In this document: one piece after another, positions 23,201-38,200 of the stretch
Layout: each line of letters opens with the position of its first letter
Numbering within the stretch: position 1 is the stretch's first letter
DNA from: Beroe forskalii
Lineage: Eukaryota; Ctenophora; Nuda; Beroida; Beroidae
DNA: 64,000 nt
Reading direction: 5' to 3'
NCBI GenBank assembly: GCA_011033025.1
Contig: WFMF01000025.1
Span: 124,001 to 188,000 of the forward strand
The notes under the pieces: model-generated
What the model was told of the DNA's origin: nothing
Databases searched by the model: none
Seen by the model: the letters and a program-made list of their open reading frames with translations, nothing else
Program-made: the position numbers and the translations under genes

Positions 23201-26200
23201 TCGGTGGTAGTGTGGTTCTGGGCTTTTGTGTGATGAGGGAGAATAATACCATGTTTCTGTGAGTGAGGTGAGGGTAAGTGTGAGGTTGTTTCTTAGGTGA
23301 GTGTGAGAGTGAGTTTAGTGTGATGTGATGTGGATTCATGGATTGAGTGAGAGATTGAAGGAGTGTAGTGTGAGTGTGTTCGTGTGTAACTGAGTGAATA
23401 TAGTTCAAGGTGAGGTATGGTGTGATGGCTAACAAATAACAGCCACTAACTTCTCTGTGCTCTGAATGTGAGATTATATGCACCACCACAGCAGCCACCA
23501 CCAGTGCACTGGCATCGCCTCAATCATACCATATATGGACCTACTATTTAGAGCTCCATCGCCCGGCATCTCTCTCTCTGAGAGGGTCGCAGTATGGTGT
23601 GCTGCTCACAAGATGCAATATCATAACTCTCTCACAACGACACACACACTTGTACGGCACTGAAATTGGATTGGATTTTGAGACACTGATGGTCTTGTGC
23701 TCGCTGCACCAATGGCTGTCATTTATCACAGTTCTCTGACCAATGGGACAATAGTCACGTGGTAGTGTCACGTGATTATCCAGCTCAGTGTATGCGTGCG
23801 TTTTTTTCGCGAGCTATAATAATCTCGTAGAACCAGCACAAAGTTCACATCCATGATCTTAGCCCATCACAGCTCATACTACTGAGATTATTCTCCTGCT
23901 CAACAGTAGCACGGTATTGGAGTCTTAGTATTTGAATAAAATACTTCACTTTTATTCATATATTCAGCCGTCCTGCGTATATTTATATCATTTATGGTAA
24001 TGCCCAGGGCTGCTTTGACAATAGCCTAGCGTCAAATAGTGTAATCAGTACGTAAATGCAAATCATATATCATCAGAATGACAAAGCATTGCTGGGTACA
24101 TTTGGTAAGCTCATGTTTAATGTATTAATAAAAGTGCCTGGAGGTGTCAGTAATTATTATTTAAATTATTATTTAAATTAATATTTGAGTCAACCACAAA
24201 GCAACCAAACATCTGGGCTCAGTGTCCTTAAATTCACTAATTCACTCACTAACCACCCAGCTCAATCTCACTCCCTCCCTCCTCTCATTTTAAGCAAGGA
24301 TTAGTACCTAAATCATGACAATGACATGGTTTCTTCCCCTCAGTCCCCTCTTCTTCTTGTTGGTGTGAAGCTCACCCCTCATAATGAGTCCATTACATAA
24401 AACTCTGTGTACTCTCCGGGTACTGCCTACCATTGTCATGAAAACCACCACCCCCTGCTCAAAGTCCCCCCGGTCTTCATAGCCAGTGTGTTCTACGTCA
24501 TCAGTTATCCATTGTGAACTGTGATAGTGATCTCAATACCACCCAGTGTATTCTTGGGCACAACAAGTGGAAAGGCGGAGAGAGGTGACTACTAATTAGA
24601 CCTTATTTGCATAATCGCCTCGTTATGGAATTATCAAAGAGTGAACAATGTCCTCCCGGGGAACCCCGTACCGCCAGACCTTGTTAATATTATATAGGAG
24701 GGATTGTGAGGGTGATTGTCCTTTGATATTGTATATATGACATACCTTGTGGTCCTGAACAAAGCTGTGAAGCTGAGCTTCGGAGATGGTGTGAGTCATA
24801 AAATCTCACAATAATTGCAATGTTGTGAAATGAAGGGTAGCAGTTGTTGATTGCTCTGCAAGCGGCAATCTTTTGAACTGCAACAGCCAACAGATGTAGC
24901 TTTCTGGGACTAACAGAATTCTATTTTTTGAGCGGTTTTTGTGAGGATTTTTTTGCAATTAATCCTTTTTCTTAGCTCTATTGGACAAAGGTTTCTTATT
25001 CTAAACCCTCTTTCCAACTCCTTACAGAATAGTCTAACCCCTCGACTTATTTTACCTCATTATTTACCCCTCTTTTTAACTCCTAACAGTCTAACCCCTC
25101 CTTGTTTCCAGGTTACGCCTTCCTTCTCTTTCACGAGGAGTACAGTGTGCAGGCCCTGATCAGTGAGTGTAAGCAGGAAGGAGGCAAATACTACTACTTC
25201 GTCTCATCACCTACTCTCAAGGACAAACAGGTACGTGGTTACCAAGTTACCATGGTAACATGAGCAAGTTACCATGGTGACATGAGCAAGTTACCATGAT
25301 GTAATGAGCAAGTTACCATGATGTAATGAGCAAGTTACCATGGTAACATGAGCAAGTTACCATGGTGACATGAGCTAGTTACCATGGTGACATGAGCAAG
25401 TTACCATGGTGACATGAGCAAGCTACCATGGTGACATGAGCAAGTTACCATGGTGACATGAGCTAGTTACCATGGTGACATGAGCAAGTTACCATGGTGA
25501 CATGAGCAAGCTACCATGGTGACATGAGCAATTTATCATGGCAACATGAGCAAGTTACCATGATAACATGAGCAAGTTACCATGGTGACGTCAGCATATT
25601 TCATAACTGAGTGACATCATGGTCATTTTATCGTGTTGTGACGTGAATCTTGGAAATCCCCTGTCTCGTTTTAACAAATTCCATGTTTACTTGCCGTCTC
25701 ACATACACACGTGTGTCTTGCACAGGACAGCACTGAGTTTTTAAATGCACTAAGTTTACAAGAAAACATGAACTGTCGTTTAAAATCTAGGTTAAAAACT
25801 GGGGATATCCAAGATTTGTAAACATTTTCCACATTGCACTTTGATGGACACATATTCTAAATTATAGCATGGCTAATAGTTCAGGGGAAATGCTTTATAC
25901 CGAGATTTAGAATTCCATAATCACTGAAACAGATGAATTAGACATTTTTTGGTCGAGAAAAGGAAACAGGATCCATGATTTCCTGAACCGACTGACTAAA
26001 AGCAGTGAAAGTCATTATTCGAAGCTTCACTGCTGTAGTTTCAGGAAAATTTAGAATTTTCTCGGCCAAATTTTGTTTTATTCACCCAACTATTATTGCG
26101 ATATGAATGATGATTGCTGTTTGCTTCTTGATGTTGTGCTATGTACACGCTTTTACAGCTACCCTCTTCTACCTTATCTACACCACTCACTGCTACGCTA

Positions 26201-29200
26201 GTCTTACGCTGCGTTACTGCTCATCATAATGCTAATTATACCAACTGCTAATAATGCTAATAATACTAATAATGCTAATAATGCCTACTGCTAATAATGA
26301 TAATACCAATACTACTAGTACATCAAGGCAAATCGTTGTTATGTGTTCTACATCATCATTTTACCCCAGAAAACCCATGATAATGACACTGCATCCCATC
26401 GCCTGTACTACTCGTTTGAGAGCTATGCTACGACTACGAATAAACGTCCTGCACATGTCCAATAGGCAGTTCATCGTCATCAACTCACCACCTTGTGCTA
26501 TGATAATGACGTCATCTTAACACCGCCTGTTTCTGGTGTGGGATATCGTTTCTACTGTTGGATCCCTCTCCCGTACATTACATAATATGATCCTTACACC
26601 TGTGCCGTAAAGCGAGTAATGCTGCAATAGGGTAGTCATTATTCCCCTTCATCCATCTCTCTCTTTCTACATTGGATCGTGTACTCTGACTATTCCGAGA
26701 GAGAACGGCTGATTGAAAGTGACGTCATTATCATGGCGCAGAATGGAGAATTGATGACCGCGAAGTGCCCTTTTATATTTGGACGATACGTGGCTTACAT
26801 ATATTTTATATCGGTTAATAGCACCTACCCCCTACACGAATACTTGCTTCCTAATATGGAATAATTGGATGCCCTTATCGGGTATAATGGACTCCTTAGT
26901 GCGAGGCGTTACATAACAAGGGCAAGAAATTTATTGTTATTCATTTTAGTACAAATGAATAATTCTTGATTCAAAGTCTTTCTCAAAATGGTAAATCAAA
27001 GTGACAAAACTGTGGTAGTCCTTGACCACTTTCACAGATATAAATTTTCTGAATTGTGAGGCACCTGGGTTTAAATATTGGTCTCAAAATTGGAATTCTA
27101 AGTAGAAGGTTCACAGAAATGTTATTTAGTAAATTCTCAATCCTAGTAAACCCTTGTCCCTTGATTTATTCTGGGAGTGTATTCATCTCTTCTTAATACA
27201 AATCACAATACCTTCGAATACAGTTCACTTTATATAAGAGTTTAATCTAATAATTGCTTTTCTTTAATTCTCCTGCCTGATTTTGATAAACCTTCTTTTA
27301 ATCTGAAGTTGGTTGATTCTCACTCTTCAAGAAGAATCACCCTATGATTTCTGCATGGTATGAAGTACACTTGCCTGAGCCATGACTCTTTTCTTGCATC
27401 TCTTGGTTTATGCTCTAGAGTCTGATGATATTGCTACAATTTTAGTATGTTTTGCTTCATTTCGTGAGTATTATGCTAGATAGTATGTTTTGCTTCGTGA
27501 GTATTCTGCTGTATTGCTACATGTCCAAGTCGCTAATAAGTGTGTGGTTCAGAGTGTATATTTATGAGAATTTAGGTAAATTTATGGGGCAAACTCTCTT
27601 CCCAAGTCTTGACTTTACTCAAGCTTTGCTATGGCATCAAATCGCTGTGAAATACCTATCATGGCCCTACCAATCCGTCAAATTCTGCCAAAATAATTCT
27701 GCGGATTCTCAATCAAGCCCATTTCGAGGAAGGTCCGGATACGAAGCTGTATGTACATTAAATGCAATGATCTCTTCATATCAGCTTGCCAATAGGCCAC
27801 GTTTAATTGTTCTAATTATTCGCTAATGACCGTCCTAATATCGTGCTCATTACGGGGAAGCACCGGAGAAGCAGCTTCAACTGGTGGACGGAGATATGCC
27901 ATATCAACCGGGAGTTGTGCCATATCAGCCCGGATAAGGCCTTCCCAACACGTGGAGCACTGAGCAACATACTCACAATGTCTGGGATACTGGAGGCTGA
28001 ACAGCATACTCCAATGTCTGCCGGATATTTTACATCATGCAATGTTGGTGTACCTAACATTATGGCAGTCGTTTGAAAAGAGTCTCCTTTGCAAATTCCG
28101 TGTGTAAAAGAGCCACGTATACTGCCTCACACTTTAAGAGTTGCTTTACACTCTAAGAGTTGCTTTACACTCTAAGAGTTGCTTTACACTCTAAGAGTTG
28201 CTTTACACTCATCTCAATTCTGGAGAATGGAGGCTGTCTCATGAATAATCAGCTGAAGTTACAAGGGCCCTACATTTTACAATGGGAATAATATGTACTT
28301 GGTCGCAAGTTAGAGAGATACGTGTGTATGTGTGTATGTGTGTGGGTTACGTGTCTTTAAAAGTTTAAAGTGAGACTTGAGGGCTGATTTTCCGGCGGGC
28401 ATGTTGCCAGAATGAGAGTTTTGCAAATCTACCCGCAAAACTTAAAATCGCAAACAATCTGAAAGCTTGCTGATTTAGGAAAACTCGCTAATAATGAAGC
28501 TAGCTGTTTTGGAAAATTCCTTCTCTGAGTTTAAGCTGTGCTTTGAGTTCTCTTAGCCTCTGATTAGGCATGCTACCTTGTTTCTGGCTGTGCGCAGTGA
28601 ATCAATTATACCCAAAGAACTGACAATGTTTTCATTGCAGAATGTGGGCCGAGAGTTCGTAAGTATACATATTTTATTCTTTTTTGAAATTTATTTTGTC
28701 TATCAAAATATTTTATTTCACAGCTTATAGTTTAGAAAAATAAAATTAACTAAGTTTAAGTAAATAGTAATTTAAGAAAACACGTATAATCAGTATTTAT
28801 AAATTCGGAGAGCCATGGTCTAGTCACCACAAAACACAAAGCTGATGTGTAAAGTTCCATTTCCAATGTGTTGCTGTGTTGATTCGATTAGTGTAGCTAG
28901 GAACCTGCTGTATACTAATTAGTATACATTACACCCCGTACACCGTGGTTACACTCCGTGTGTGAATGTATCCCATATATCAATTAATCACACTCGTCTC
29001 CTGGTGTGGGGGTCGGAATGTGCATCCACCACCGCCTCCGTTCATTGTTTGGTGCGCGTCACGTGACTGAAACCCACGTGTCACGTGACTGCGCGCGCAG
29101 GGATTCAAGTCACGTGACCACCTTGACTGTATCACGGGGAGGCCCTGTAGAAGTCACGTGACTACCTTGACTGTATCACGGGAAGGCCCTGTAGGGCGGC

Positions 29201-32200
29201 CAGTCTCCCCTCCGCGGAGTGTCCGCTATTTAATTAGAGTGACATAACGAGGGCCCCCACGGGCACCTAGTGAAGAAACACCGAGTGATTATATACAAGA
29301 GCACCTACGTACCATGATATGAGATGCACAATGTTCCCCGCAATTTCCACCGATTAGCGTCATGCTCTTTGTTCTAATTCGTAAGATTTGTGGGGAACCT
29401 CTCTCCCCACTTTCTTCAGATGAAAATGCCTATGAAATGTTAATAACCTCCTGTTCTCAAACAGTTTTATAATTCACTGTCATCTGTATGAGTGTATGGA
29501 TGAGTTTAGTTTTAGTTTTTAGAAGGCACATGATCCAAAATCCATAACTTTTAAAGCTGGCACAAAGTATGAGTACCTCAGTACCAACTGAAGCTATCTG
29601 TAGATGGTCAAATCTACATGTTGTACGTGTGCCTTGAACAACGATCCGTTCACCAGATGCAATACCACCCTAGATACTACAGCATATCCATGCATATTGT
29701 CAATTTCCCATCACGCTACTGGCTACTTACGTGGTAAATTGTAGCAGTACTTGTGGCTTTTCCTCAAGCAGGTCAATTAGCGTTCTAAGAGAAAACTCAT
29801 TTATTCCATGGGAGAAAGAGAGTCGAAAGTGAGTTTTGACTTTCGACCTAGAACCACTGGCGTTGGTTTAATTATAGTTCCAGGTAGTCTAGACATTCTC
29901 ACCACTATTATTTTCATGGCAAGGTCAAAATACCTGGCTTTATGAAGCCAATATCAATGGGAAATCGTCCAGTTTTTTTCTTGAATAAAAACCAGCACTG
30001 TAAACGGCCTTGTCTTAGCACACGGCGATATATAAACTCATCATTTATCTACTTATTCATTTATTTATCTACTTATTCATTGTTTATGTCCTACCCAAGG
30101 CGTATTTACCACAAGTGCTTACTGTCAATTATTGTCAATTAGTTTACTGAGGAGTACACATGAAGTGGAGCTGGTTCAGCGATTACCGATCAGAACATTA
30201 GTCTCACTAATAATACATCTTGCCTTGTGTGTTCATGGTCTTATGATGAACATGGACTTCATCTAAATATTACTGTACATCCTGTCCATCATAAAGTATA
30301 GATAGTGAGATGTACTTGGAAATTTCTTCATCGGCAATCCGAGGGAGAGAATATCAGTGGATTTTCTAAGATAACCAATACTTCAAAGTTCACTAATTCA
30401 AAGTTACCGTATAAGCACTCAGTAAGTATTCAAGAGTATTCCATGGATACCCGACACCCGCTAACTACCGAACTTCGGGAGACATCGAAAATTATGCAAA
30501 ATATTAGGAAACACCAAATTAGGCATTTTTCACAACCCTAGTGCCCCGTTTTATAAACCAAATTGAGTAATTTTTGCGTCCTAAGTGGTTTATTTTCTGC
30601 TTACTTAGTTTCTTAGTTAGGTAGTTGAAATTATGTTGGTTACCACAGGGTAGCTGGTAGGTAGGTACTCAATAGGTACTGTGAGGGAAGTCGCATTTTA
30701 CTGTTAATCTTACTATATATAATGCGTGTTGTTAATATATATATATTTATTTATGGCTGGCGGTACGTTTTCAAGTAGGCAACGAAATTCTTTTTTCATC
30801 GTGTTGCAAAAACTTTATATTGAATCAGAAAAATATAGAATTTTTTTTGCGGCCACCCTGAGGGGAGTGGGGGGCCACGCCCTTTTTTTCGTCAAAATTA
30901 AAGTTTCGAATTTTTTCAAAATTCCTTCGCCATCGAGTTCCTTATGATGAATAAAAATTTTGAGAATTTTGTCCGCAATATTGGGTTACCCTGAGGGGCG
31001 TGGGAGGCCACGCCCTTTTTTCGCAAAAATTAAAATTTCGAATTTTTTAAAAATTCTTTCGCCATTGTGTTGCTTATAATGAATAAAAATTTTGAGGATT
31101 TTTTCCCGCAATATTGGGTCGCCCCGAGGGGCGTGAGGGGCCACGCCCTTTTTTCCGTCAAAATTAAACTTTCGAATTTTTTCAAAATTCCTTCGCCATC
31201 GAGTTGCTTATGATGAATAAAAATTTTGAGAATTTTGTCCGAATTATTGGGTCACCCTGAGGGGCGTGGGAGGCCACGCCCTTTATTTCGCAAAAATTAA
31301 AGTTTCGAATTTTTTTGAAATTCCTTCGCCATCAAGTTGCTTATGATCAGTTAAGCTTTTGAGAATTTTGTCTGCATGATTGGGTCGCCCTGAGGGGCGT
31401 GGGAGGCCACGCCCTTTTTTCCGCGAAAAATTAAAATTCGAATTTTTTCAAAATTCTTCCGCCATCGAGTTGCTTATGATGAGTAAAGGTTTTGAGAATA
31501 TTGTCGGCAATATTGGGTTACCGTTGGGGGCGTGGGAAGCTTTTTTTCGCAGAAATTAAAGTTTCGAATTTCCCCTCCAAACTCGCACAATCAAATCACT
31601 GTCAAAGGGACATGTGGCCGTTAGCTCATGCGGCTGCCATCATTCGCCGTCCGTAGGACGGGAACCGACTAGTGCTAATAAAGTATCGAAGTTTTCTGTA
31701 ATATCTCTCATCGTTATGGCTTAATGGAAAAGTGGCAGCAGCCTCAATATACTTATTAACGGTATATCACGTTCTAATGGACATGTAATTTGATAATGGG
31801 AATGTACTAATGTATAGAAATGTATGATAATGTATACATTACGTATTAAATGTGTCGCAGGATTAAGCCTTATACTTTGTAGAGTAGTGATCCACCACTT
31901 AATTCTATACCTCGTGGGGTTTAATACTTTACTATGAGAGGAATAAACTGAAAATTATTTTCGATGTTATTAAAGAGCGATCACACTTGTAGATTTTTGA
32001 CAGGTCATTTTCTCTGGCGTGTTAGAACTATATAAGTGGATCGTGAATCGTGATCAGGCGAGGTTATTCCCATTTAGGGCCCCTAATTTGACAGCAATAT
32101 CCCTCAAAAGGTTCAAATACGACCCTGGAGCCTACAGGACGCAGACTTCGTTATGGACGGATCTCAGCCATTGGACCCCCGGAAGACAATATTTGTGGGT

Positions 32201-35200
32201 GGAGTCCCCAGACCCCTCCGATCAGGTAATTGGAAATTCAAACATTATAATTAGCTGGGTAAATTATGGTTGGAAAATTTGAATTCCCACAGAATTACGA
32301 CATATGACAAATTATCGAGTGTTAGTTATGTCCCGAATTGATGATGACCTAATCACGCAATTTATAACTTTATTAATCTTCAAATGATAAATGAGAACTT
32401 CAAATTACAACTTCAGAGAGGTTATATTTTATTGTCTCTGATATTCATAAATTAAAAGTAGTTAGATATTAAATAATTAAACTGGGTTGTTGCCAGTAAT
32501 ATTCTTCAACTTCAAACTCCGCAAATTACTAAATTAGTGCTCAAAAGCTGCTGATGATCCATAAAGTCCTCCTTTCCGCAGAATATTCACGCACCCTTGC
32601 CCCCCTCAGTAGAGTTAGCAGTAATCATGAACCCCCCCCCTTTCACCCCCTTCTCACACCCCCTCCCACCCTCAGTGGAGCTAGCCGTCATCATGAACAA
32701 GTACTAAGTCCCCCAACTCACCCTCTCCCACCCCTCCTCACCCCTTCACCCACCTCAGTTGAGCTAGCAGTCATCATGAACAAGTACAAAATCCCCCCTT
32801 CTCATTCCCCTTTCTCACCCCCTTCTCACCACCCCTTCCCACCCTCAGTTGAGCTAGCAGTCATCATGACTAAATCCACCTTTGTCACCCCCTTCTCACC
32901 CCCTTCCCACCCTCAGTTGAGCTAGCAGTCATCATGAACAAGTACTACTCTGGCGTGTGTTACGCGGGTATAGACGTGGACCCCGAGCTGAAGTACCCTA
33001 AGGGAGCGGGCCGTGTGGCGTTCAGCAACCACACCAGCTACATCAACGCTATCAACAACAGATTCATCCAACTCAAGATAGGCGACATCGATAAGAAGGT
33101 ACGGGTGTCTTCCTTTTCTTATCTGTTTTCTGTGGTTTAGCTAGCTCTTCGTTGTAATATATCAATTTTCGTCTACTCCCAAGTCTGTTATTGTAATTTA
33201 CGTCTCCACATAGAGGAGTTGCCTTTGTGGAGACGTGTAGCAAAACAAGACACACGTGTTTTATACGTGTCACATCATGTAAAGTTACACTTACTGTTTT
33301 TCACGTGTGTCTCCCTGCACACATTACACACTCTGTAGTTAGACTTGAGACATGAGGCGGTCTTTAACTTCGTGGACACTTAGATTTTAGAACGAAAACT
33401 ACATGCTCATCACTCACAACCATACACCCTTTTTATTCATGATAATCAACAATGGTCATAGTATCTTTTCTCATCATATTTCCTTGTATTGCCCTGTTCA
33501 ACCTTTTAATGATAAGTGAGTAAGTGCAATAAAACTTGTCGCGAGAAGTAAAAATGATGAGGGGTAAGAATTTTTCGAAAAATGGGCCTACTTTCAATCC
33601 TAATTCTAACTTTTCCACTTCTATACATCTGTCTGTCATATGAGACGTCCACTCGAGCTGCAGCTCCACCCTACAGTCTGGCATGTCTTGCCAGCAGGCT
33701 ATAACGAGCGTACTTTTCAAACCATCCTCCACCCACACGAGAGTTAGATCATTAGAGTTAGACCGATAGCAGAACTACCCGTGAAATGGCTGGGTTAGTG
33801 GCTTCGGGTTGTCAGGATGATGTTTAACCGGAACCATCTCGGAAATAACCGGAACCATCTCGGAAATAACCGGAACCATCTCGGAAATAACCGGTATATT
33901 GAAGGAGAGGCAGCAAGGCAGGAATACGTGTCTGAGTCTCATCTCTTGCTACTTGATATAGCTTGATGATTGTCAGTTACAACTCTCACTTATTTTATGC
34001 TTACTCGAGCTTACGGCGCAACATTCTAACAAATACCGAGTCTTTTAGTGCTGCTATTTTCGGAAATGCAGCTTCCAACAAGAAAAAGTTCTTCAAATGA
34101 ACGAGTTTTCTCCTTTCTTGATCTTCTGGCGAAATCCAAAATACGGCACAATATGAGAAATTCTGCCTTGTTTGCCTTTTCAGCCAGACGCAATTCGACG
34201 CTCTAATCCCTAGATATCTTATGCCTAGAGTAGTAGTAGTTGTAGGTAAAATAATTCTATTCATCATTGCGTAAAAAGAGAGATAGGATAATCATTTTCT
34301 TCTCCGTTTTAAGACAGAGCATATGTATACTTCCCTCCTCCTCCTCCTCCTCTTCTTCCTCCTCCTCCTCCTCCTCCTCCTCCAATGTATACTTCACATC
34401 ATGTGCATTGTGCATTTTATCCCTCCCTCCCAAATGATGATAGCTCCACTTCTGACTCTTCTTGGAGGAAGGAACGTATCCTTAGCTTGTGTTCTAATTC
34501 CCACATGACCTTCTCCCAACACAGCTGTGGGAGTGTGGGACCTCAGGGAGAGGAAGAGAGGGGGAATCATATACAGGAGTAGTAGTTAGAAGAGATGTGC
34601 AAGTCATTGAGAATGTGTGTGAGAGAAGATGTACGTGTGTTTGTGTGTGTCTGTGTGTGTGTGTGTGTTTATCTGTCGTCTGGACATGAAGTTACTCTGA
34701 AGACGTTCAAACACACCACTTAGACTTCCTCCAGCAGCACTCAGCAGCAGTCGTACTAATAAGTAGTAGTATCGTGAGTGTAGGAAGAGAGATCATTGCC
34801 CTCTGGAGGACGGAAGAAAACTCTGAGCATCCACTCTGATGTAAATGTGAAGCATTTTCATGGTCTGATTGGAGATTTATCGTCGATTTTTGAAAGGATT
34901 GATTATTGAATCTTTCTTGGAGAGATACGAATAGATTCCATGGCCTCCATAGTCCATGATATTCAGTGACAGGGTTGAAACCTTGAATTTATATATTCCA
35001 CTTCTTCACTTCTTGAATCTTGAAGCGTTCTAAAACAGGTGTACGTGGACAATTACCTTGTTATCTTTTCATGTCAGACGGTTAAAACTCCGTTGTCTAA
35101 AATGTCCAATTAAAAGTTTTTAGACACGCTCTTCTCAGCGTAAGTGCGTTCCGGAGGTGAAAAAGTCAGAAACCTGTGTTAGTGCTGTGTAAACTCTTTT

Positions 35201-38200
35201 GTTAGGCTCGGCAATTACAATATACGGTGTAAATATATGATAGGTGTGCCTCTGTGAGACTACTTCTATTATTATTGTTAGGTGTGTCTCTCTCACTCAC
35301 TCAGGACTATTATCCTAACCTGTTATATATATTTATTTCCAGCCCCTCAATTCATTGTGTTAACCGGAGAAGCATCATCATTTACCTCACAATGGAGAAC
35401 AGGTGTTTAATGTTTATGTACTCAATGAAAAATACATTTGTTTGTTTGTGTACATTTGTTTGTTTGTGTACATTTGTTTGTTGGTTGTTTATTGTTTGTT
35501 GATTGTTTCTGTGTGTTAGAATATATTTTCAATATGGGTTCAGTGAAAAATTGAATCAATTCCAATGTTCCCATTTTCAAACTCTGTTCATATTATATCT
35601 GGAATACATTCCAATTTTCACAGAAAGTTCATCCGAAATATAAACAAACGACTTCCAAATTCCAAATTACGTTTATCCAGAATACATTCTGATTTTCAAA
35701 ATATTCTCATCTGAAATACAATCATTTTTTTTCGATTTTTTTCATCTCGAATTTTTTTCAATTTTCAAACTGTCTTCATCTGTGTTTTTTTGCTATGTTT
35801 TGTGCTTTTTGTGATGTGTTTTTGTGAGATCACCTGAATGGGTGTTTATCTGAGCGAGTTGGCACGTTTATTTGCGCTTTACTTTGTGTGTTTGTAAGTT
35901 TGCTTGTGTTTGTAAGTTTGTTTGTATGTACCAATGTGCCGGTGTGTGTTTGTTTGTGTGTACCAATATGCCGGTGTGTGTTGTAAATGCGAAACAATGG
36001 GTTGCTCTGTAACTGCGGCTTGGTAGAACTAGCAGCAGCACAATACAACCTGCGTGGCACTCGGTGATGATGATCCTGTACACATTGTACAAACACAGGT
36101 GTGTTACATACCTACAAACTTACAAACATCCCCATCTAGCTGAAAACAAAGACAAGGAACGCTAACAGCTGGCTTTCAGTGTGATACTAATAGCAATGAT
36201 GGTAATAATAATCAAAGAAATATATTGCTATGACAATAATAATAATCATAAGACGCCACGCCCACTTCAACTCTCTGCCAGAATTTACCAGTTACGATGT
36301 ACACTCGGACTGCTGCTCTACTAATAATTCCATGTCTAATAATTTGTATAATACCAGGCAGGATAATACCAGGCAGGGCAACCATTGTCTTATCTCTTTA
36401 TCTGTCTGACATATCTCAGTGCTGTGGTTACTTGTCCAATGTCTGTCTGACATATCTCTGTGGTTACTTGTCTGTCTGAGATATCTCTGTGGTTACTTGT
36501 CTGTCTGACATGGTGAGATCATCTCACTATCTCAGACAGACAATTAACCACTAAGATATCTCAGACAGGCAAGTAACCGCCCACATTATATCTCAATGAG
36601 ATATAATGTGGGCGGTTACTTGCCTGTCTGTGTAGGTTTTATCCGTCTATCTGCACCTGTTTTTGCTGTATACCAATGTTTCTGGTCGTATGTTGGTGTG
36701 ACTATGGGGGCGTTGTTGCTGCGGTGTGTCATGTGAGTGTTTCCTATGAGATTGTGTAAATGTGGGCGTGTCCATATATATCACATGTGAGTGTACCAAG
36801 ACAAAGGACTGTGTTATCTCAAGAGAGAGTGAGAGAGATGAAGGACTAATGGTAGACACCACTTTATACTAACGTGCTCAAATCCTCACTCAAGACGAGC
36901 ACGAGAGTGTACTCGGAGATGTTGCTTTAAATAAATCTCTGTTAACACAAGGCATTTTACGTGTACTACTACTACACTTGTGATTCCTCCACTTTACAAT
37001 ATAAATACGAAACGTGGATATGTCCGTGTGTACTCCTGTCTGTATGTGTGTTGCTCTGTGCGTGTGTACCCTCAGCTTCAAAGGAACTTTACTTCTCCAC
37101 GTAAAATGGGTTATTTCCCGTTCCACGCTGAAGAGCCAAGCGGAGAGAGGCCGGTTTGTGCCGAAAGGAAGTCCAACTTAATCATTCCGGTTAGAGGTCA
37201 GGAGAGCTGGCACTGACCTAGATGGTTGCTGCACGGACTGTAGAGGCGGTTGAGAGGGACGTCATTATCACGTTTTAGAATGGCGAATTGGTTACGTCAA
37301 ACCGCCAGATACTCCGACAGTGGCTCATGTTCTCCCAGTTATTATACCTGGCGAGCATTGCTCATGATGGCTGTAATGGATGAGTGTGGAGGTATTCTAA
37401 CTGACTACATCGACAGAGGATCAGGGAGTTGGAGGAACTTTAATTACTCCTACCCTCCCGTTCATTCCGCCAAATTGAGACATTAAATTTCAAGAGAGGA
37501 AATGAGTCATAATTTTCGTCTCGGAATCAAAAGGCTGAGATATTATTTTAACCCTAAAATATCGGTTTAATAATCTCGAAGATTAAATCCCTACCGTAAA
37601 TGCGTATGTCTTGCTTCATAGTTTTCATAGTTAGATGGTTACATTCATAGATTTTCTGCATTCGTAGTTATATAGTAACATATATTCTCGCTGAAATTTG
37701 GCTGTTAACTATTTGCTCAACTCCATAATTCATTTTATCGCGCTTTAGCGGGAGATTTAGCGCACCGCAATTAAAAGCGAGGCTTTACGCTCGACGGTCA
37801 CACCCCTCTACCACTGCAGTAACCACTAATCACCCCAACTCTGGGAGCGAGTGCAGTGCTTTGAAGGTGAAATTATTCCAGGCGGGCGGAATATTTCATT
37901 TATTAAAATAGGAATTAGGCAGTGGTTCGTGACCATATAGTAAAATAAAGTGCGCATTAAAATAGCGTACCAATCACTTCCCATGCCTGCCAAGCGCCCC
38001 TGTTGCCAAAACGTAACCAAGGTAGGGATATCTCTGTTTTAGGTATAAATGGTTGAGTTGTCATCCCAGAGAAACGCTGCTCTATTTCATACATCTTCTC
38101 TCAAATATCTCACACAAATGCATGGAAAAGTTGCATCAAGCCATCAGCTGGTATCAATCCTCTAAGCTGGTATCGTTCTGTTTTTACAGTTTCCACGGGC

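Noticed and set aside
27843-28076. Plus- and minus-strand open frames in the CPEB intron
   Set aside because: Overlapping frames on both strands, no splice or start support, and no recognised domain.
33433-33738. 101-codon minus-strand frame in the same intron
   Set aside because: It has no ATG at its start. The first part (VIACWQDMPDCRVELQLEWT) reads plausibly but the rest does not, and no homology is recognised.
34001-34267. 88-codon minus-strand frame with an ATG in the CPEB last intron
   Set aside because: It looks somewhat protein-like (FSYCAVFWISPEDQERRKL) but has no recognised family, poly(A) signal or partner exon. It is kept as a possibility only.
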